DNA of 64,000 nucleotides from positions 4,223,522-4,287,521 of the forward strand of contig CM039211.1 in assembly GCA_008360975.2 (NCBI GenBank), written 5' to 3'. Below, one piece after another: positions 39,371-52,375 of this stretch. Numbering within the stretch: the stretch's first letter is position 1; each line of letters begins with the position of its first letter. Below the pieces are notes generated by a model. It saw only the letters and a list, made by a program, of their open reading frames with translations. It had not been told where the DNA came from and did not search any database. The translations under genes and the position numbers were made by a program. The stretch comes from Lichenostomus cassidix. Its lineage: Eukaryota > Chordata > Aves > Passeriformes > Meliphagidae.

Positions 39371-40042
39371 AGTCCAACCTACAGTGAGAAGATCCAGAGA
39401 GGAACTCCTGCAGTCTCTCTGGCCAGACACCCCTTGCTTTGGGATCATGAAGTCAGAAAATACTTTGGGCAGTTGTTTTGGTTTTTTTTTTTTTCTATCC
39501 AGAAAATTAAGTGTGAGAGCAATCCAAAGATGAGAGATGCACCTTGAGCCAGTGCTGGGAAGGTGCATTTGGGTTCAAACCCCAGGTGAGCACCCAGCCC
39601 CCCCTGGTTTGGCATTTTTGTTGTTGTTTTCTCTGCATTTTGGAGCTGCTCAGCTCTGCCTGAAAACACAAAATGTTGGGCTGCAGCCATGAGCTTACAT
39701 GCCTGGTCATGAGATTTCTTTTTTTTTTTTGGTGCAGAGCAGACTCTTTCTGGCAGAAGACAATGAGAGAAAGCCATTTTGAATAACCAGCAGCCCAGCA
39801 TTCAGAGCCTCTGCCCAAGTCCAGGAACACATTTAAACACTCCTGCAAGTGAGGAAAAAAAGGAGGGACTGGGACTGGTCACTGCCATGGATGTCTAAGC
39901 ACTGGGATTCTCTGGGAGCAAACACACAACCCCACCGTGGTGGAATAAGCAGGCTTTGAATAGAAATAGTTACCTGTGAGGAAAACCTACTGAAATCACC
40001 CATTTCAAAGTGATTGCTGCTTTCCCCAGGGTGAATGTGTGA
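39371..40042. other. Intergenic, nothing recognised
   Basis: Unique sequence with T-rich runs near 39485 and 39720. Confidence 0.55.
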
Positions 40043-40434
40043 CAGAAAGCAGGGTGGTTACGGGGTTCAGCAGAAAGCAGGGTGTTTATGGGGTTCAGCA
40101 GAAAGCAGGGTGGTTATGGGGTTCAGCAGAAAGCAGGGTGTTTATGGGGTTCAGCAGAAAGCAGGGTGGTTATGGGGTTCAGCAGAAAGCAGGGTGTTTA
40201 TGGGGTTCAGCAGAAAGCAGGGTGTTTGTGGGGTTAAGCAGAAAGCAGGGTGGTTATGGGGTTAAGCAGAAAGCAGGGTGTTTGTGGGGTTCAGCAGAAA
40301 GCAGGGTGGTTATGGGGTTAAGCAGAAAGCAGGGTGGTTATGGGCTTAAGCAGAAAGCAGGGTGGTTATGGGGTTCAGCAGAAAGCAGGGTGGTTATGGG
40401 GTTAAGCAGAAAGCAGGGTGTTTGTGGGGTTAAG
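40043..40434. repeat. 28-bp minisatellite, 14 complete copies
   Basis: Fourteen head-to-tail units of exactly 28 bases start with cagaaagcaggg and end with ggggttcag or ggggttaag. Variable sites are tggtta / tgttta / tgtttg at bases 13-18 and ttcag / ttaag at the end. Because 28 is not a multiple of three and the unit lacks stops, it gives a 28-residue periodic open frame in all plus-strand frames, which I regard as non-coding. Confidence 0.98.
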
Positions 40435-43400
40435 CACATCCCACCGACATTTTAATGTGACCCCACTGCGAGGTGTCCTTGGCCAGGGTGGGGGAGAGCC
40501 ACCCCTTCCATTTCCCAGCAAAAACACCTATTTTGGGGGGCTGAGTGCTCCCTGATGAGGCTGGAGTGGTGGCATCACAGGGAGAAGTCCTTCTAGCCCA
40601 GATTCGGTGGCTGCCAAAAATGCCCTCCTGATTTGCACCTCTCTCAGATAAAGAGCTCTGGAAAAGGAGGGTTTTTCAATATCAACTTCCTTCCTGGCAA
40701 AGCTGCTCAGGCTGATGTCTCACTTCCCTGGCTCCTCTTCTGAGCACAACCATGGCATTAATCTCACACCCTGAATGAATTCCTACCAGTCACTGGAGGT
40801 TTTCCCATTCTCCTATGGGAAGCCCTTTCCCTCCAAAGACATACAGTTGGTTATTGGCCAGGGGGTTTACTTGAGAATTTAAAAATTCTTGCAACATACT
40901 CAATTAGCTTTGAAACAGTCCTGTTACTTTTTTTTTTTTTTTTTGTAACAATGACAAACTACTTCCTGAGCAAAACAATGAGATGTCAGCATATTCATAA
41001 TATTTCAACATTATGTGCTAATCCATTTGTATCCACAATGATGCTTCCAGAAAAAAAATAGTACTCCAGCAGAATGCCAAGGCTACTTTGATTTTTTTTA
41101 TTATTTTTCCTCTTTTTCCCATTCTTTTCTTTTTTTTTCTTTCTCTTTTTCTTTTCCTTATTTTTTTTCTTCTTTTATAATTTTTTTTTTTTGTTCAAAA
41201 TATTCCAGGGAATTGCTTGCCTTAGTCTTGATAATTCAGAAATGAGACCAATTTACTTCTCAAGATGAGCAGTCAAAATAAACAAAGATAATATCCACCA
41301 GCTCTGAAAAGTATTTTCCTTCTTCTGGGAGGAGAACAACCTCATCAGAGCTAAGGATGTAAGCATTGCCTTTTCATCTCTGTTCCAGACTGTTATCACC
41401 TCCCAGTTATTGCTCTGGAGCTTAAATCCCAGAGACAGATTTATTTTCCCCAAAGTTTAGGAGTTATCCATATCCTCAATTATCTCCTGATTGGCTGGCT
41501 ATATTAAAACATGAAAGGGCATCACGAAAATATATTAAAACCTGTGTTTTTCTACTTGGTACCTTAACTTGCACAAAAGGAACAAATCCAGCTAACCAAC
41601 CAACCCACTAGAAAATTGGGCCTGTGAGCCAAGTAGAATTATCCTCTTTTGAAGAGCTCAGTTTGGGAAAACCTTTCCAGAGATTCACTAAAAAAAAGTG
41701 TTTGGGAGAAGGTAATCATGAAAGGAAGAAAGAAGACTCAGTTCAACAATAGGAGCTGGATAATTCTCACAGAAGTTATTACTGATCCTTGATTCCAGGA
41801 AAAAAAATCCCCTCTGGATAAATTCAGCTTTCTGGAAAAGGGTTTGAACTTAACACTTCCATTTTACTGGTGTTTTGCCTTCCAGAAGAGATAAAAGATA
41901 ATGAGTGACTGAATGGAGTGAAATCTTCTCGCTTATCCACACCTCTGGAAAATATGCTGGGCTCCACTTCCTTCCCTTCCCTTCCCACATTTTCACCCTG
42001 ACATAATCCTTCCCATGTGTTCAAAAATATAAAAAAAATAAAAATGAAAGTTTCTTTGTGTCTGGGGAGTAATCAAACACTCACATGCCCTGGTGATGTA
42101 AAAGCCATTTTGTGTCCAAGGAAGTCCTACTGGAATTCAGGAGCAGCTTTTCCTTGTTTGAAAAGGAGTTGTTCACTTTTCTACTTAAACTAAATTGAAC
42201 TATCCGTTTCTGGGGGATTTGGAATCAGAGGAAATGCAAGCACCTCTGAAAAAAAGATGAAAAAATTGTATATTTTTACCCTGGGTTGAATATTCTTGCA
42301 ATCTCCCTCTTTCTCTGCCCTCTAATTTGCAGGAGGGAGAGAGGCTAAGGAGAAGCTGCCTGGTATCCCTCAGAGCAGGGTAAATCTATCACAACAAAGG
42401 GCCATGGTCACCACTTTTTAGAAGGATTTCATTGCCTTTCCCATGCAAGCCAAGGCTCTTCATCCCTGTATTGATGAAAAACCTGCCCTGGGGCTGCAGG
42501 AGCACTGTGATTCACCCTAGGGGAACATGTGATGCTGAAATGGTCTGGTTTTATCCTAATTTAGAGGATGTGAAATGCAAGGAACTGTGTTCACAGGCCA
42601 GCAATGATCCAGCGCTCTTTGTTTCTGTTTTCCCCAGACTCCCTGCTCACAGCTAGACACTCGGGGCAGATTTCTGAATGCCTCAGTCTGCAGCCATCTT
42701 ACAAACCTCCACTTGTGACAAAACCCTTTAAAGGAAGCAGCCAAGGCCACATTGTGAGGGAAGGTTGGCACCATCCAGCGTTGCTCCATCCACTGCTCCA
42801 AGAGCCTTCCCAAAAATCTGACTCCAATTTCCAGGATGCTGAATGGTGACAATGCACCAGCAGCTTCACAAGCTTTTTATTTTCCGTCCAGAGCGCGCTG
42901 GGCTCGGGTTTGGGGTGGGAATGGGACCAGCCCAGCTCCCTCTCGCTGTTTGCTCATTGTTCCCACTCGCCCTGCTCAGTGAGCCATTGTTCCACCCAAA
43001 CACAAACCCAAACCACATTGCCAGCACCACATGGCTTTGTTTAGTGCACAGCAGAGGCAGGAGCAGCAGCGACCTGCCCAGATCATCACTGCACTCAGAT
43101 ATTGCCCACCTTTCCCTGCCAGGACACTGTGAGCCTCATGTCCCACTGATTTCTGAAGGTGCTGCAGCCAGAATCGCTTCCCTGGCCGGCTGTGTCAGGG
43201 ATGCAGGATGCTCTGGGTGTTCCCATGCGCTGGTTAAAGCAGCATGGTCCTGCTGAGCTCTGCCAGAGAGCATTCCCTTCCTCGCAGCCTTCAAACGCAG
43301 GCTGCGGATGCCCTCTGCTGCTGCAGGGCTGTCACTTGAGAGATTCGTGCTGTTTCCACAGAAATCCTGCTGCTCCTGCAGAGATCAACCTGCGAGGTAT

Positions 43401-43543
43401 CACTTTCACTCCCAATAAAAGCGTGTGTCCTGTCAACGAGCTTTTGCAAATGTTTTGCAGCTCAAGAATCTATTCACAGGCAATAGAAACTGCTCACCGC
43501 AGTTTAAAATGCAGTTTTCTGTTTTGGAAAGGTGACATGCCCT
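40435..43543. other. Intergenic, T/C-rich patch and weak CpG cluster
   Basis: No gene is supported. It contains a T18 run near 40930 and a 100-base T/C-rich low-complexity stretch at 41091-41192. From about 42870 to 43440 there are more CpGs than in the surroundings, without a recognisable promoter. Confidence 0.5.
41091..41192. repeat. T/C-rich low-complexity tract
   Basis: Irregular runs of T with interspersed CT and few other bases. No fixed unit. Confidence 0.85.
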
Positions 43544-43724
43544 GCTGGATTTCAGCAGCTCCTGGCAAAGGAGGTATCATGGCAAAGGAGGGCATTATAA
43601 TAAAAATACCACTTGTCCAGTGCTCTAATTCCACTGGTGCTGGACTTCAGCAGCTTCTACAATATGATGGGAAAGGAGGGTGTTCTAATAAAAATACCAC
43701 TTGTTCAATGCTCTAATTCCAGCA
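43544..43724. repeat. Tandem duplication of about 95 bp
   Basis: Copy one starts with gctggatttcagcagct at 43544 and copy two with gctggacttcagcagct at 43639. Both then carry aaggaggg, taataaaaataccacttgt and atgctctaattcca or its near-match. A few substitutions and a short indel separate the copies. Confidence 0.93.
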
Positions 43725-46670
43725 GAGGTTACAGACAGCAGCCTGGGCTGGGAGCAGTGAAGAGCCAGGTCATTGCTGTGACAGTGACAATTAAACCACA
43801 GCAGCCAGGGGAGCCACCTGTCCCCAAAGAAGGACAGCAATGGGGGCAGAGTGTTAAAAAAAATTAATATCTGCATTCTCTGCCCAGAGGACGAGGAGAG
43901 CATCCCCTGCTCCGTGGGGAGGTTGGCTCTGTGGGGTGACCCACAGCACTGTCACCCTCTGCAGTGTGAGCAGCTAGCCAAAATCTCGGGACAGACATGC
44001 TGTTTCCATTAGAAGAAGTAATTGATGAAGAAATCAGATACTTGTCTGATGCACTCCTATTTTTCTGCAGTGAATGTACAAAGCCCTGTTTCCCTTCCCC
44101 CATTGTGTTTGAACAGCAGGAGATGAGACTTTTCCACTCAAAACTCCAAAATTTTTTCCAGCTAGGACCCTTCCTGAAGACTGCCTCTTACCCTTTTCCT
44201 CATGGATGCTTTGCAAATGTGCTTTGGCTGCCTGAGCCTCTCTCTCCCTCTTTTCCACCCACACTGCTCCCAGGGCTGTGTCCCACACAGTTGGGTGGGA
44301 TAATTCCAAGGTCTGTGCTGAAGAAGCATTTTCTGTCAGTGCTCGGTCCTTGAAATACAGATTTCCTCCTGTTAGCAGGTACTAAATTAAAAGGCAATAA
44401 CCAGGTGGAGAAAGCAACACGGGGAGATGATTTCTCCCTCCAGGTATAAAGAAATCTTCCACTGCAGGGGGGGAAAAAAAATAAATAATCTGAGAACCAA
44501 GCAGAATAAATAAACCTTCCCTCACTTCTGCACGCTGCACACAGCTGTAACTTCAGTGCTTTTTGGAGAAGGTCATGGAGACCATCTGCTAATGGGTTTC
44601 CTGCCTGAGGGGATTCTCAGGGAGAGCACTGTGATGGACAAGGGCCATCACGGGTGACAACAACCTGGATGGAAGCAGAGAGTGACCAGAGCAGCTCGGA
44701 GCAGTGTCCTTTGAGGACACGTCACAGACTCTGCTGGTCACCTCACCCTTGTGGCAGTGGCTGCTGCACAAAGGAGGATGCTCAAGAAATGAGTTTGACA
44801 AGGGCTGTCATGAGAACTGCAGCTGTGAGCAGAAAGCAGGGGAGGGATGGGGGAAGGAGGAAGAAGGAGGCACACGTGGAGCCATGCCTGTGTCAGAAGG
44901 AAGAATTCAGCCCAGGAGATACTTTTCAGGTAAATATAAAGCAGATCTACAAGGAAATTGTCAAAATACACTAAGATTATGGAAAGCAATAAAGAACTGA
45001 TTATTATTTTTAATATTTATTATCCCTTTTATTATTATCCTTCATATTGCAAAATGTATTTAGAGCTGGTGGAAGGGGCCACATGGAAAAAGTGCACAAA
45101 GGGGGATTTTTGTCCTTCAGGGCACAGGAGTTGCACACCCTGACCATCACACACTGGCTCTTAATATTCACATTATCAGCTGCCAGTCACCTGAAATTTA
45201 CTCTGATCATCCTCTTTCGCCCCATGTCCCTGCACCTCCCTCTCCTGCTGTGACACCAGTGTCAGAACTCCACCTGGAAATGGCAATTCCTGGCTGTTCC
45301 CTAATCCCAGCTGAAGGCAGAGGCAGTGGTTTCTGTTCAGGAGATGTTCTAAAGCCTCCTTGGTGAAGCTCCCATTGCACAGCCATGCCCTATCCTTGGC
45401 CACGTACAGTGCAGTGATGGACACAGGAGCTTCTCTCCTGCAGTAGGGAGAATTAATCTAGGATAATTCTGGTTTTAAACCCATTAAGCTGTCAGCTAAC
45501 CCACTGCCAGGTGTGGAGCTTCCCTGCTTGACCATGCTTCGGTGCCACCCAAACTTTTATCTGGGCAAGACAGCTCTTGGCTTTGCTCCTCCAGCCCCAG
45601 CCCAGTGGGAAGCAGTGAAAACCACATTGTCCAAGGAGATGTCACTGTCACTCTCCCCTTGGCACACTCTCCCAGTCTTTTTCTGTCATTGTTTGCAGAA
45701 TGGTTGGGTTTGGGTTTTTTCCCTTGCAATAAACTCCAGCAGCTGGCAGTTTATTTGCCTTTCTCATGTTTCCCCCCATAGTACAGGCATTGTTTTGCCC
45801 TTCCTCTCAGGCCACTCTGTTTCTCATTAGTCTGTGTTTGTCTCTTGTTTCATACGTGACAACCAAGCTCCATTATTATTACACTTCCAGCTTTCATCAT
45901 CAATTCTTTCCTGCTTTGCTGCTGCAGAAGATGCAATGGGGACAGAGTGAGGATCACCAGCTCCACAGCCTGCTTGCTGAGGGTGCATCACCTCCAGGCT
46001 GTTGGTATTTCTTCGGGAATTTTGGCTCTGGATGAGGGCACAGGTTCCCTTCCTACCAGAGGGAAGGCAGGGAAGGGGCAGAAGGAATTCTCAGTGGAGT
46101 GTGACAGCAATTTTCTTTTTTATCTCCCTCTCAGCCTCATATTTACTGGAAAATAATAATCTATATTGTTGGCTTCGACATATGGTCCTGTTTGCACCTT
46201 AACTGGGGCAGAGGCACCTCCAATCATTTTAATACCCAGATCTCACCAGTGAAGGGCCAGGTAAAATGCCCAACAGAATATTTGTAAGAGGGGAAGTCCC
46301 CAGAAGTGGGGAAGCTGTTTTCCTGTGTTACTTTTCACACCAGACAGATCAGACTCTGTCCCCTGACAGTGAAGCTATCCCAAAGCACAGTGACTCTGAG
46401 GCTATTTGCCATCTCACAATTAAATCATCAATTTCTTCCCTATCTACCCTTCTTTCCAAAAGAAAGCAGCTCCTGTCATGCCCTCTTGATTAGAAAACTG
46501 AATCATCCAAATTTTAGAAAATTAAAATTCTTCATGTTTTCTGATGCTTTTGAGATGTGGAAGAAGCTGCTCAAGGAATTGATTAGAAAAACAAAAAACA
46601 AAAACATGTCAGATGGCTGTTCTCTCTGGGGTTTGGTTTTTCTTTGTAAACACATGCTCCCATATTTACA
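43725..46670. other. Intergenic, no gene supported
   Basis: Unique sequence with an AT-rich patch at about 45000-45060. Open frames up to about 120 codons have no recognisable domains. Confidence 0.5.
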
Positions 46671-46905
46671 GAGTCATGGAATCATCAGGATTGGAAGGAC
46701 CTTCAGGATCATCCAGTGCCACCAGCAGCCAGCAGCACCAAACCACCCCAGAACATGTCCCCAAGTGCCACCTCTGCACACCTCTCCAGGCAGTGAGCCC
46801 ACCACCTCCCTGGGCAACTTATTCCAATAAGTTACTCCAATTCATTTCAGTAAAAAGCCAAATTCCTAACATCTCATGTGAACCTCGCCTGGCTGAAGAG
46901 GAGTG
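46671..46905 (-). mobile_element. CR1 LINE 3' fragment (minus strand)
   Basis: 'gagtcatggaatcatcagga', ttggaaggaccttcaggatc, 'ccaccacctccctgggcaac', tattccaat and 'ttcctaacatctcatgtgaa' follow the complete order of the CR1 3' region read in reverse. Confidence 0.92.
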
Positions 46906-49900
46906 TCCCTGTGGGATTCTGCAGCCTGGGTCCCGTGGGATGTCAGCTCCTGAGCAAGGGGCCAGAGGCTCACAAACCCAGAGGGGTGCAATGCATTTCA
47001 GTGAAAACCTCTTTGTACATCCAGAGGATGGGAAAACCCTTGGGATTCCAAACTAAGTACAAGAGGAGACATCCAGAACAAACTGAGAAGTGAACCTACC
47101 AAAACACCAGCTGGATGTGTTTCAGCTCAGGTTCCTGAGCTCTTTGGTAGACCTAGATCTCAGGAGCAACCAGCAGCTGAATTTGGGGGCAAAGGAGAAG
47201 AGGAGGTGGCTGTGCCAATGTTGTGAGCTGTCCTGCAGCCTGGTGGCCCAAAAACATCAGAGTGAGCACCCATGCTGGGCCTCGGTGGCTGGACAAAAAA
47301 AGAGAAAAAAGCTCCTTGTGCAGAGTCCTAGGTGGGCACAGTTATTCCTGTTTGAAGGCAGGCTCTTAATTAAGTGCTCAGCAAGGAAACAGCCACATTT
47401 GCCACACTGTCCCACGTACAGCTCCCTCTTGGAAAGCATTTACAGCCTGAAACCCAAAAATAGTTTCAGCTCAATGATTCCTTTGTACCTCGTGAAGTTA
47501 ATAACTGCGAGTTAGTAAAGGCTAACTCAATTTTCCTTCAAAGGAGAGCGTCAGGTCTGGTTTCAATCAGGAGCTCAGTCTAGACCAGGAATATTGTCTC
47601 ATTAGGACCCGGATGCAGACGGCGCTGGGGTCGCACTGGCAGGTGAACTTGGAACCACAATTTCCTCTCCTCTCCTCTCCCTCCCCCTGCCTTTAACCAG
47701 CCTGAGACGAAGGGTTCATTGTGAAATTATAAATCCCTCATCCATCCCATGCCAAAGTTAAGCCAGCAGGCCTGGTTTACAGCTTTGTGATCACAACCCT
47801 TCTCATTGCCTGCACAGCCAGAGAGGGACAGCATGGGTGAGCTGCTTTTGCCTTTATGTGATTCTGAGCCAATGGCCAAGGCTGATTGTCACTCAGTTTC
47901 TCTGAACCAAACTCTCACAGCCATTTTTCGGAAGGACAGAATTACACAGAATGGAGAGAAGGATGTGCAAAATTGGTTTATAAAAATTTTCTGCCCTCCC
48001 TTGGGTGCAGAGCCCAGCCCAGCACAACCTCCAGCCTCACTGGGGTCCTGCTAAGTGCAGATTTAAAACCAAAAATCATATTGGTTTTTCCCCACCATCA
48101 TTTCTCCTTCATAAAATTACCAGTGAAAGAAGGAGTCTGCACCTGTCCACTGTTTCACGGCAATAAATGTGTGAAGTTATAAATAATTTGCCCACCTTTC
48201 TTCTTTTAATATAAAATAAACATTCAGATTATATATCTGTAATTACATATGCCAAAAAGTGCATTTTCTGTAACTGTGAGCAAGCTGGGGGGACATTATG
48301 TTTTGTTGTCCAAAGCAAATGTCTATTTTTCCAATGGTCATCAGACATTCCTAATTTAAGAAAAGAAAAATCAAGATGTGAGCTTTAAATAGAGCTAGCA
48401 TTAAATTAAAAGCATGACTCAGAGGAACTCTGAAGAGATAATATGTGCTGCTTGACCTGGTTCACTTGTCAGACTTTATCTTTCATCAAAAGTGATTTTC
48501 ATGCAAGCTTTACCTAGAATCCTCTCTCCTCTTTTTGGCTGAGTTTTTTGTGGGGTTTGGTGGGGTTTTTTTTTCTTTTTTCTAGGTGTGGAGTTGTCTC
48601 TTTGGGAGGGTTTTGTTTAGTTTTTTGTTGGGGGCAGCTTCATTTGGTTTTGATTTTGTTGTTGTTGTTGAATAAATATGATCCAGAATTCTTAGTCTGA
48701 GAAAAATATTAATTTTTTAAAAATCAAGCTTTTTTTTTTGCCTTGCTAAATACATATTACAACTGCTTCTTTCTCCATAGCAGAATGTAAAATAAACCAA
48801 ATACTTCTGTCAATGTGGTAGTACTAGAACCCAGAGTTGGGAAATATTTATGTTTTTATCCATGCAGTGCCATCACCGTGAAACAAAATAAAAAATAAAA
48901 AATAAAAAAGAGAATCTGCCCATGAATCTGCCCAAAGTTCTCCCTCATCAGGGAGATGCACAAATAACACAAATATTGCACAAATAACAAAAAAACAAAG
49001 AAGCAAACCACACCTGTGGCTGGAAGCAGCTCAAGCATGCAGGATATTCAGGAGTGAAGTGAAAAATGTGATACTGAGTTTGCACTTGAATTATGTATAT
49101 TTCTGCCAAACACTCTCCTCTCGTGGAGCTTTCAGGCTTTGAATCTCATGGTGCAACTCTTTGGTGCAAAGGTACAACCAGATTTTGAAATTGGTGCAAC
49201 TGATGGTGAAATATAGTGATTTAAGCTCTGGGTTTAAGTTTCTGTGAAATGACATCTGTCCCTTTGAAATTTCTGACTTCAGCCATGTAAACGCATGATG
49301 AAAGATAAAAGATAAAGGAAAACAATTCTTGCAGAGGAAAATAACACAAGAGTGACATTTTTTCCAGTGTGAGGATGAATCCCTCTTGCTGCAGCTTTCA
49401 GCACATCCTGTGTTGTCACACATGGTGACATCCACCCTTGGCCACTGTGTGTGCTTTGTCACCTCCCCTGTGCTCAGAGAAAAACCTTTTCACCCTTTGC
49501 CACACCCACTTAATCCTTAAACTCACCACATAAAATTCTACCCTCACACTTGACCCATTCATTTTATTCTCATTTTTGGTTTCCATAGTTAGAGGACAGA
49601 GGCTTCTTTCTGCCAAACCTAACACCACCCTGGTCTAATCAATGCTGACACTATCCATTCATCTGGAGTTAAAATTATTGCTGACTCCTTCCCATTCCTC
49701 ACTGACCTCTGCTTTCCCTGCATTTCTTCACGAGGAGATCAAGCAGATCTCATCCCTTTCCTTGCAAGCATCACTTTCCCAGGGATGGGATCTCTGCTTT
49801 TGGTTTAAATCTGAGAATTTTCTCTGTTCATTTTCCACCTCATCCCCTCACCCTCCACGTCTTACAGCTCCCAGTGAAACTTCAAAATCCTTCTTTGAGC

Positions 49901-50769
49901 TTTGAAGCTTCAAATCCTTCTGCAGTACCCAACTTTCCTCAAAGGGACAGTCACATCCAGCCCCAGGCACTGGGAAAATTCCTCCCACTCCCACAGGACC
50001 AGAACTACACCCCCAAACATTGATTTGGGCAACCTCATCTGCACACACTGGCCTCTGCACTCCTCCTGTGCTCTGCTTTTCCTGGCTGGATGCAGGTGTT
50101 CCTCCTCCTTTCACCCTCAAAAGTCCTGTTTCCCACCCCAGGTGCCACCAGTGCTGTGGAAGGTGTGGCTTCTGTCACACTGCCACCAGCAAGCACCAAA
50201 GCCCACCTGGACAGGAGGTGCCAAGCAGGTCCATCCCAGAGTGCCAGGACTGCCACATGGCACTGCACATGCCACACCAAAGGTTTCAATGAAACTGCAC
50301 AGTTTTGTCCCCATCTGAGTGGTGATGCTGGGCTGGGGGGAAGCAAACTCCAGATGGGGGTCAGGAGTGTGTCTGTTCACTGATGAGCACATCAGACCCT
50401 CCTCACCATCAAAGGCAGGGAAGTGCCTCCTCTGGCTTGTCAGGACAGACATCCAGGAGGCAGGTAAGCCAGGGATTTATTGTGTTTTATTTAATTAAAC
50501 GGGGATGAGCCCTCATCTGGAGCAGCCTTTGCTGCTGAGCCATGTGTGCTCAAGGAGGAGCTGAGGCTGGGCTGGAGCTGCAGCCCTGCTGGACAACTGG
50601 AGAGAGCCAGGCCAGCACAGAGGATGTGGAAAGGCTTGCTTAGCATATCAAAGTGAGGCAGCGTGACTGATCTCTGAAAACACACCCCTGGGTGACCCCT
50701 GGGGAGGAAGAGTGGCTGTCAGGCTAAATTACAGCACTGGCACAGCAACAAAAGTGTGTGGAGCTCCTG
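46906..50769. other. Intergenic, low-complexity patches only
   Basis: No gene is seen. It includes a short CTCTCC run at about 47666, a G/T-rich stretch at 48540-48670 ending in (TTG)n, and an AAATAA run at about 48885-48908. Confidence 0.5.
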
Positions 50770-51041
50770 GGATTGCACAGCTTCCTCCCGAGGGGCAGCG
50801 TGGGGACAGCCCTGAGCTCTGCTCTGGGACAGGGACAGCACCAGGGAACGGCTGGAGCTGTCAGGGCAGGTTTAACTGGATCTCAGGGAAAGGTTCTTCC
50901 CCAGAGGGTGCTGGCACTGCCCAGGCTGCCCAGGGAATGGGCACAGCCTGAGGCTGCCAGAGCTCCAGGAGGGTTTGGACAGGATGGGATTGTCGGGATG
51001 TCTGTGACTGGATGGTCCTTGGGGGTCACTTCCAACCCAGG
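50770..51041 (+). mobile_element. CR1 LINE 3' fragment (plus strand) running into a microsatellite
   Basis: 'tttaactggatctcagggaa', 'aggttcttccccagagggtg', 'ctggcactgcccaggctgcc' and 'gtcacttccaacccaggata' trace the CR1 3' region in order. Instead of a normal short tail, the element ends in an expanded ATTCT array. Confidence 0.93.
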
Positions 51042-51294
51042 ATATTCTACTCTATTCTATTCTATTCTATTCTACCCTATTCTATTTTTCTATTCTATTC
51101 TATTCTATTCTACTCTATTGTATTCTATTCTATTCTATTCTATTCTATTCTATTCTATTCTATTCTATTCTATTCCATTCCATTCCATTCCGTTCTATTC
51201 TGTTATACTCTACTCTACTCAACTCTACTCTAGTCTATTCTATTCTATTCTATTCTATTCTATTCTATTCTATTCTACTCTATTCTATTCCACT
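51042..51294. repeat. (ATTCT)n pentanucleotide array, about 50 units, on a CR1 tail
   Basis: About 250 bp of TATTC/ACTCT/ATTCC pentamers start exactly where a CR1 3' tail is expected. Inner blocks of TTCCA and CTCTA variants show local homogenisation. Confidence 0.97.
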
Positions 51295-52235
51295 GAAAAA
51301 CTGATGTCTTACACACCAGAACTGGCAGAGACAGTGAGAGAAAGAAATTAGTAAGTTTTAAATAAGCACATGACAAGTGAATCCTGATTAGACCATGATA
51401 ATGGTCTGACCTGGACTTGGTAGTCCATCACATCTTCTTTTTTTTACCTTATTATTGACTCCTACTGACCATGTAATGTTATTTTTAAAGCTTTCATTTA
51501 TTCAGGACATGTTCAGATTAAGCCCATATGTTTTGTTATGCTGGGTACTATGGGACATTATTTTATCATGATTTTCTAAGTTCCTACATATTAGACATCA
51601 GCCTTACAACCCATATAAAACTGTGAAGTCTGAGAAAAAAAATCTGCCAGGCAAGAGTGTATGAAACAGTATTCTTCTTAAATTTTTTTTTAAAAAGTTT
51701 AAAAAAAAAAAGTAAAAAAAAAAAATTCCATCTCAGGTCATTGAGTACAGTACCACAAGTGTCTGTATGATTTAGGACATCCTTAACCTCTGTTAAATTA
51801 ATTGTAACCAGAGCATTGCTTGACACAAACTTTCAATGTTCCAGTATGAAAAAACTTAATTATTCTTTTCAGAATTTTAAAATTTGCCTGAACCTAAGCT
51901 CCTTATTGAATTAATCATAAGTTCATTAAGTCTTTGGGTCAACAGAAAAATTTAATTGACAACTAATTATACACAGTATTTCAGTCACTCTAATAATGCA
52001 ACTGATGTGAAAATGCTTTTACATGACACAGAGCACTCTAATAAAAAACAAAAAGAAAAGAAAATAACCCACACATGGCATACATTAAACAGCAGATTTC
52101 TAAGTATAATTGTAAACAGAAAACCAAAAACAAGATGAGCTTTTGCTGCAATTACAAAAATTAGTTATTGAGTCTATACCATATAATATTTTGCGAATGA
52201 TCCTGAGAAAATATTTAAAAATATTTTTATTAGGG
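51295..52235. other. Intergenic, AT-rich
   Basis: AT-rich unique sequence with poly-A runs at about 51700-51726. No gene. Confidence 0.55.
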
Positions 52236-52375
52236 CTGACTTGGCAGATGACAGCAAGACTGGGGCAGTGACAAACAATGAGGAGAGAATTTTAAAGATC
52301 TTTGATACTGACTGAGGAATAGAGAAATCCTTATGGTCCCTTGCAACCCTGCTTTCTATGATTTTGTGGTGATTC
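52236..52375 (+). mobile_element. Diverged CR1 LINE fragment (plus strand)
   Basis: 'cttggcagatgacagcaaga' followed by ctggggcagtg resembles the CR1 reverse-transcriptase-side sequence. 'atggtcccttgcaaccctgc' with a tctatgatttt tail resembles the 3' end, with the middle deleted. Confidence 0.6.

Noticed and set aside
40043..40434. Regularly spaced repeat resembling a CRISPR array
   Set aside because: There are no unique spacers; units abut directly. The genome is a vertebrate.
40039..40455. Periodic open frames with a 28-residue repeat
   Set aside because: The 28-bp minisatellite unit lacks stops in all plus-strand frames, so the frames are automatic. There is no sign of selection on one frame.
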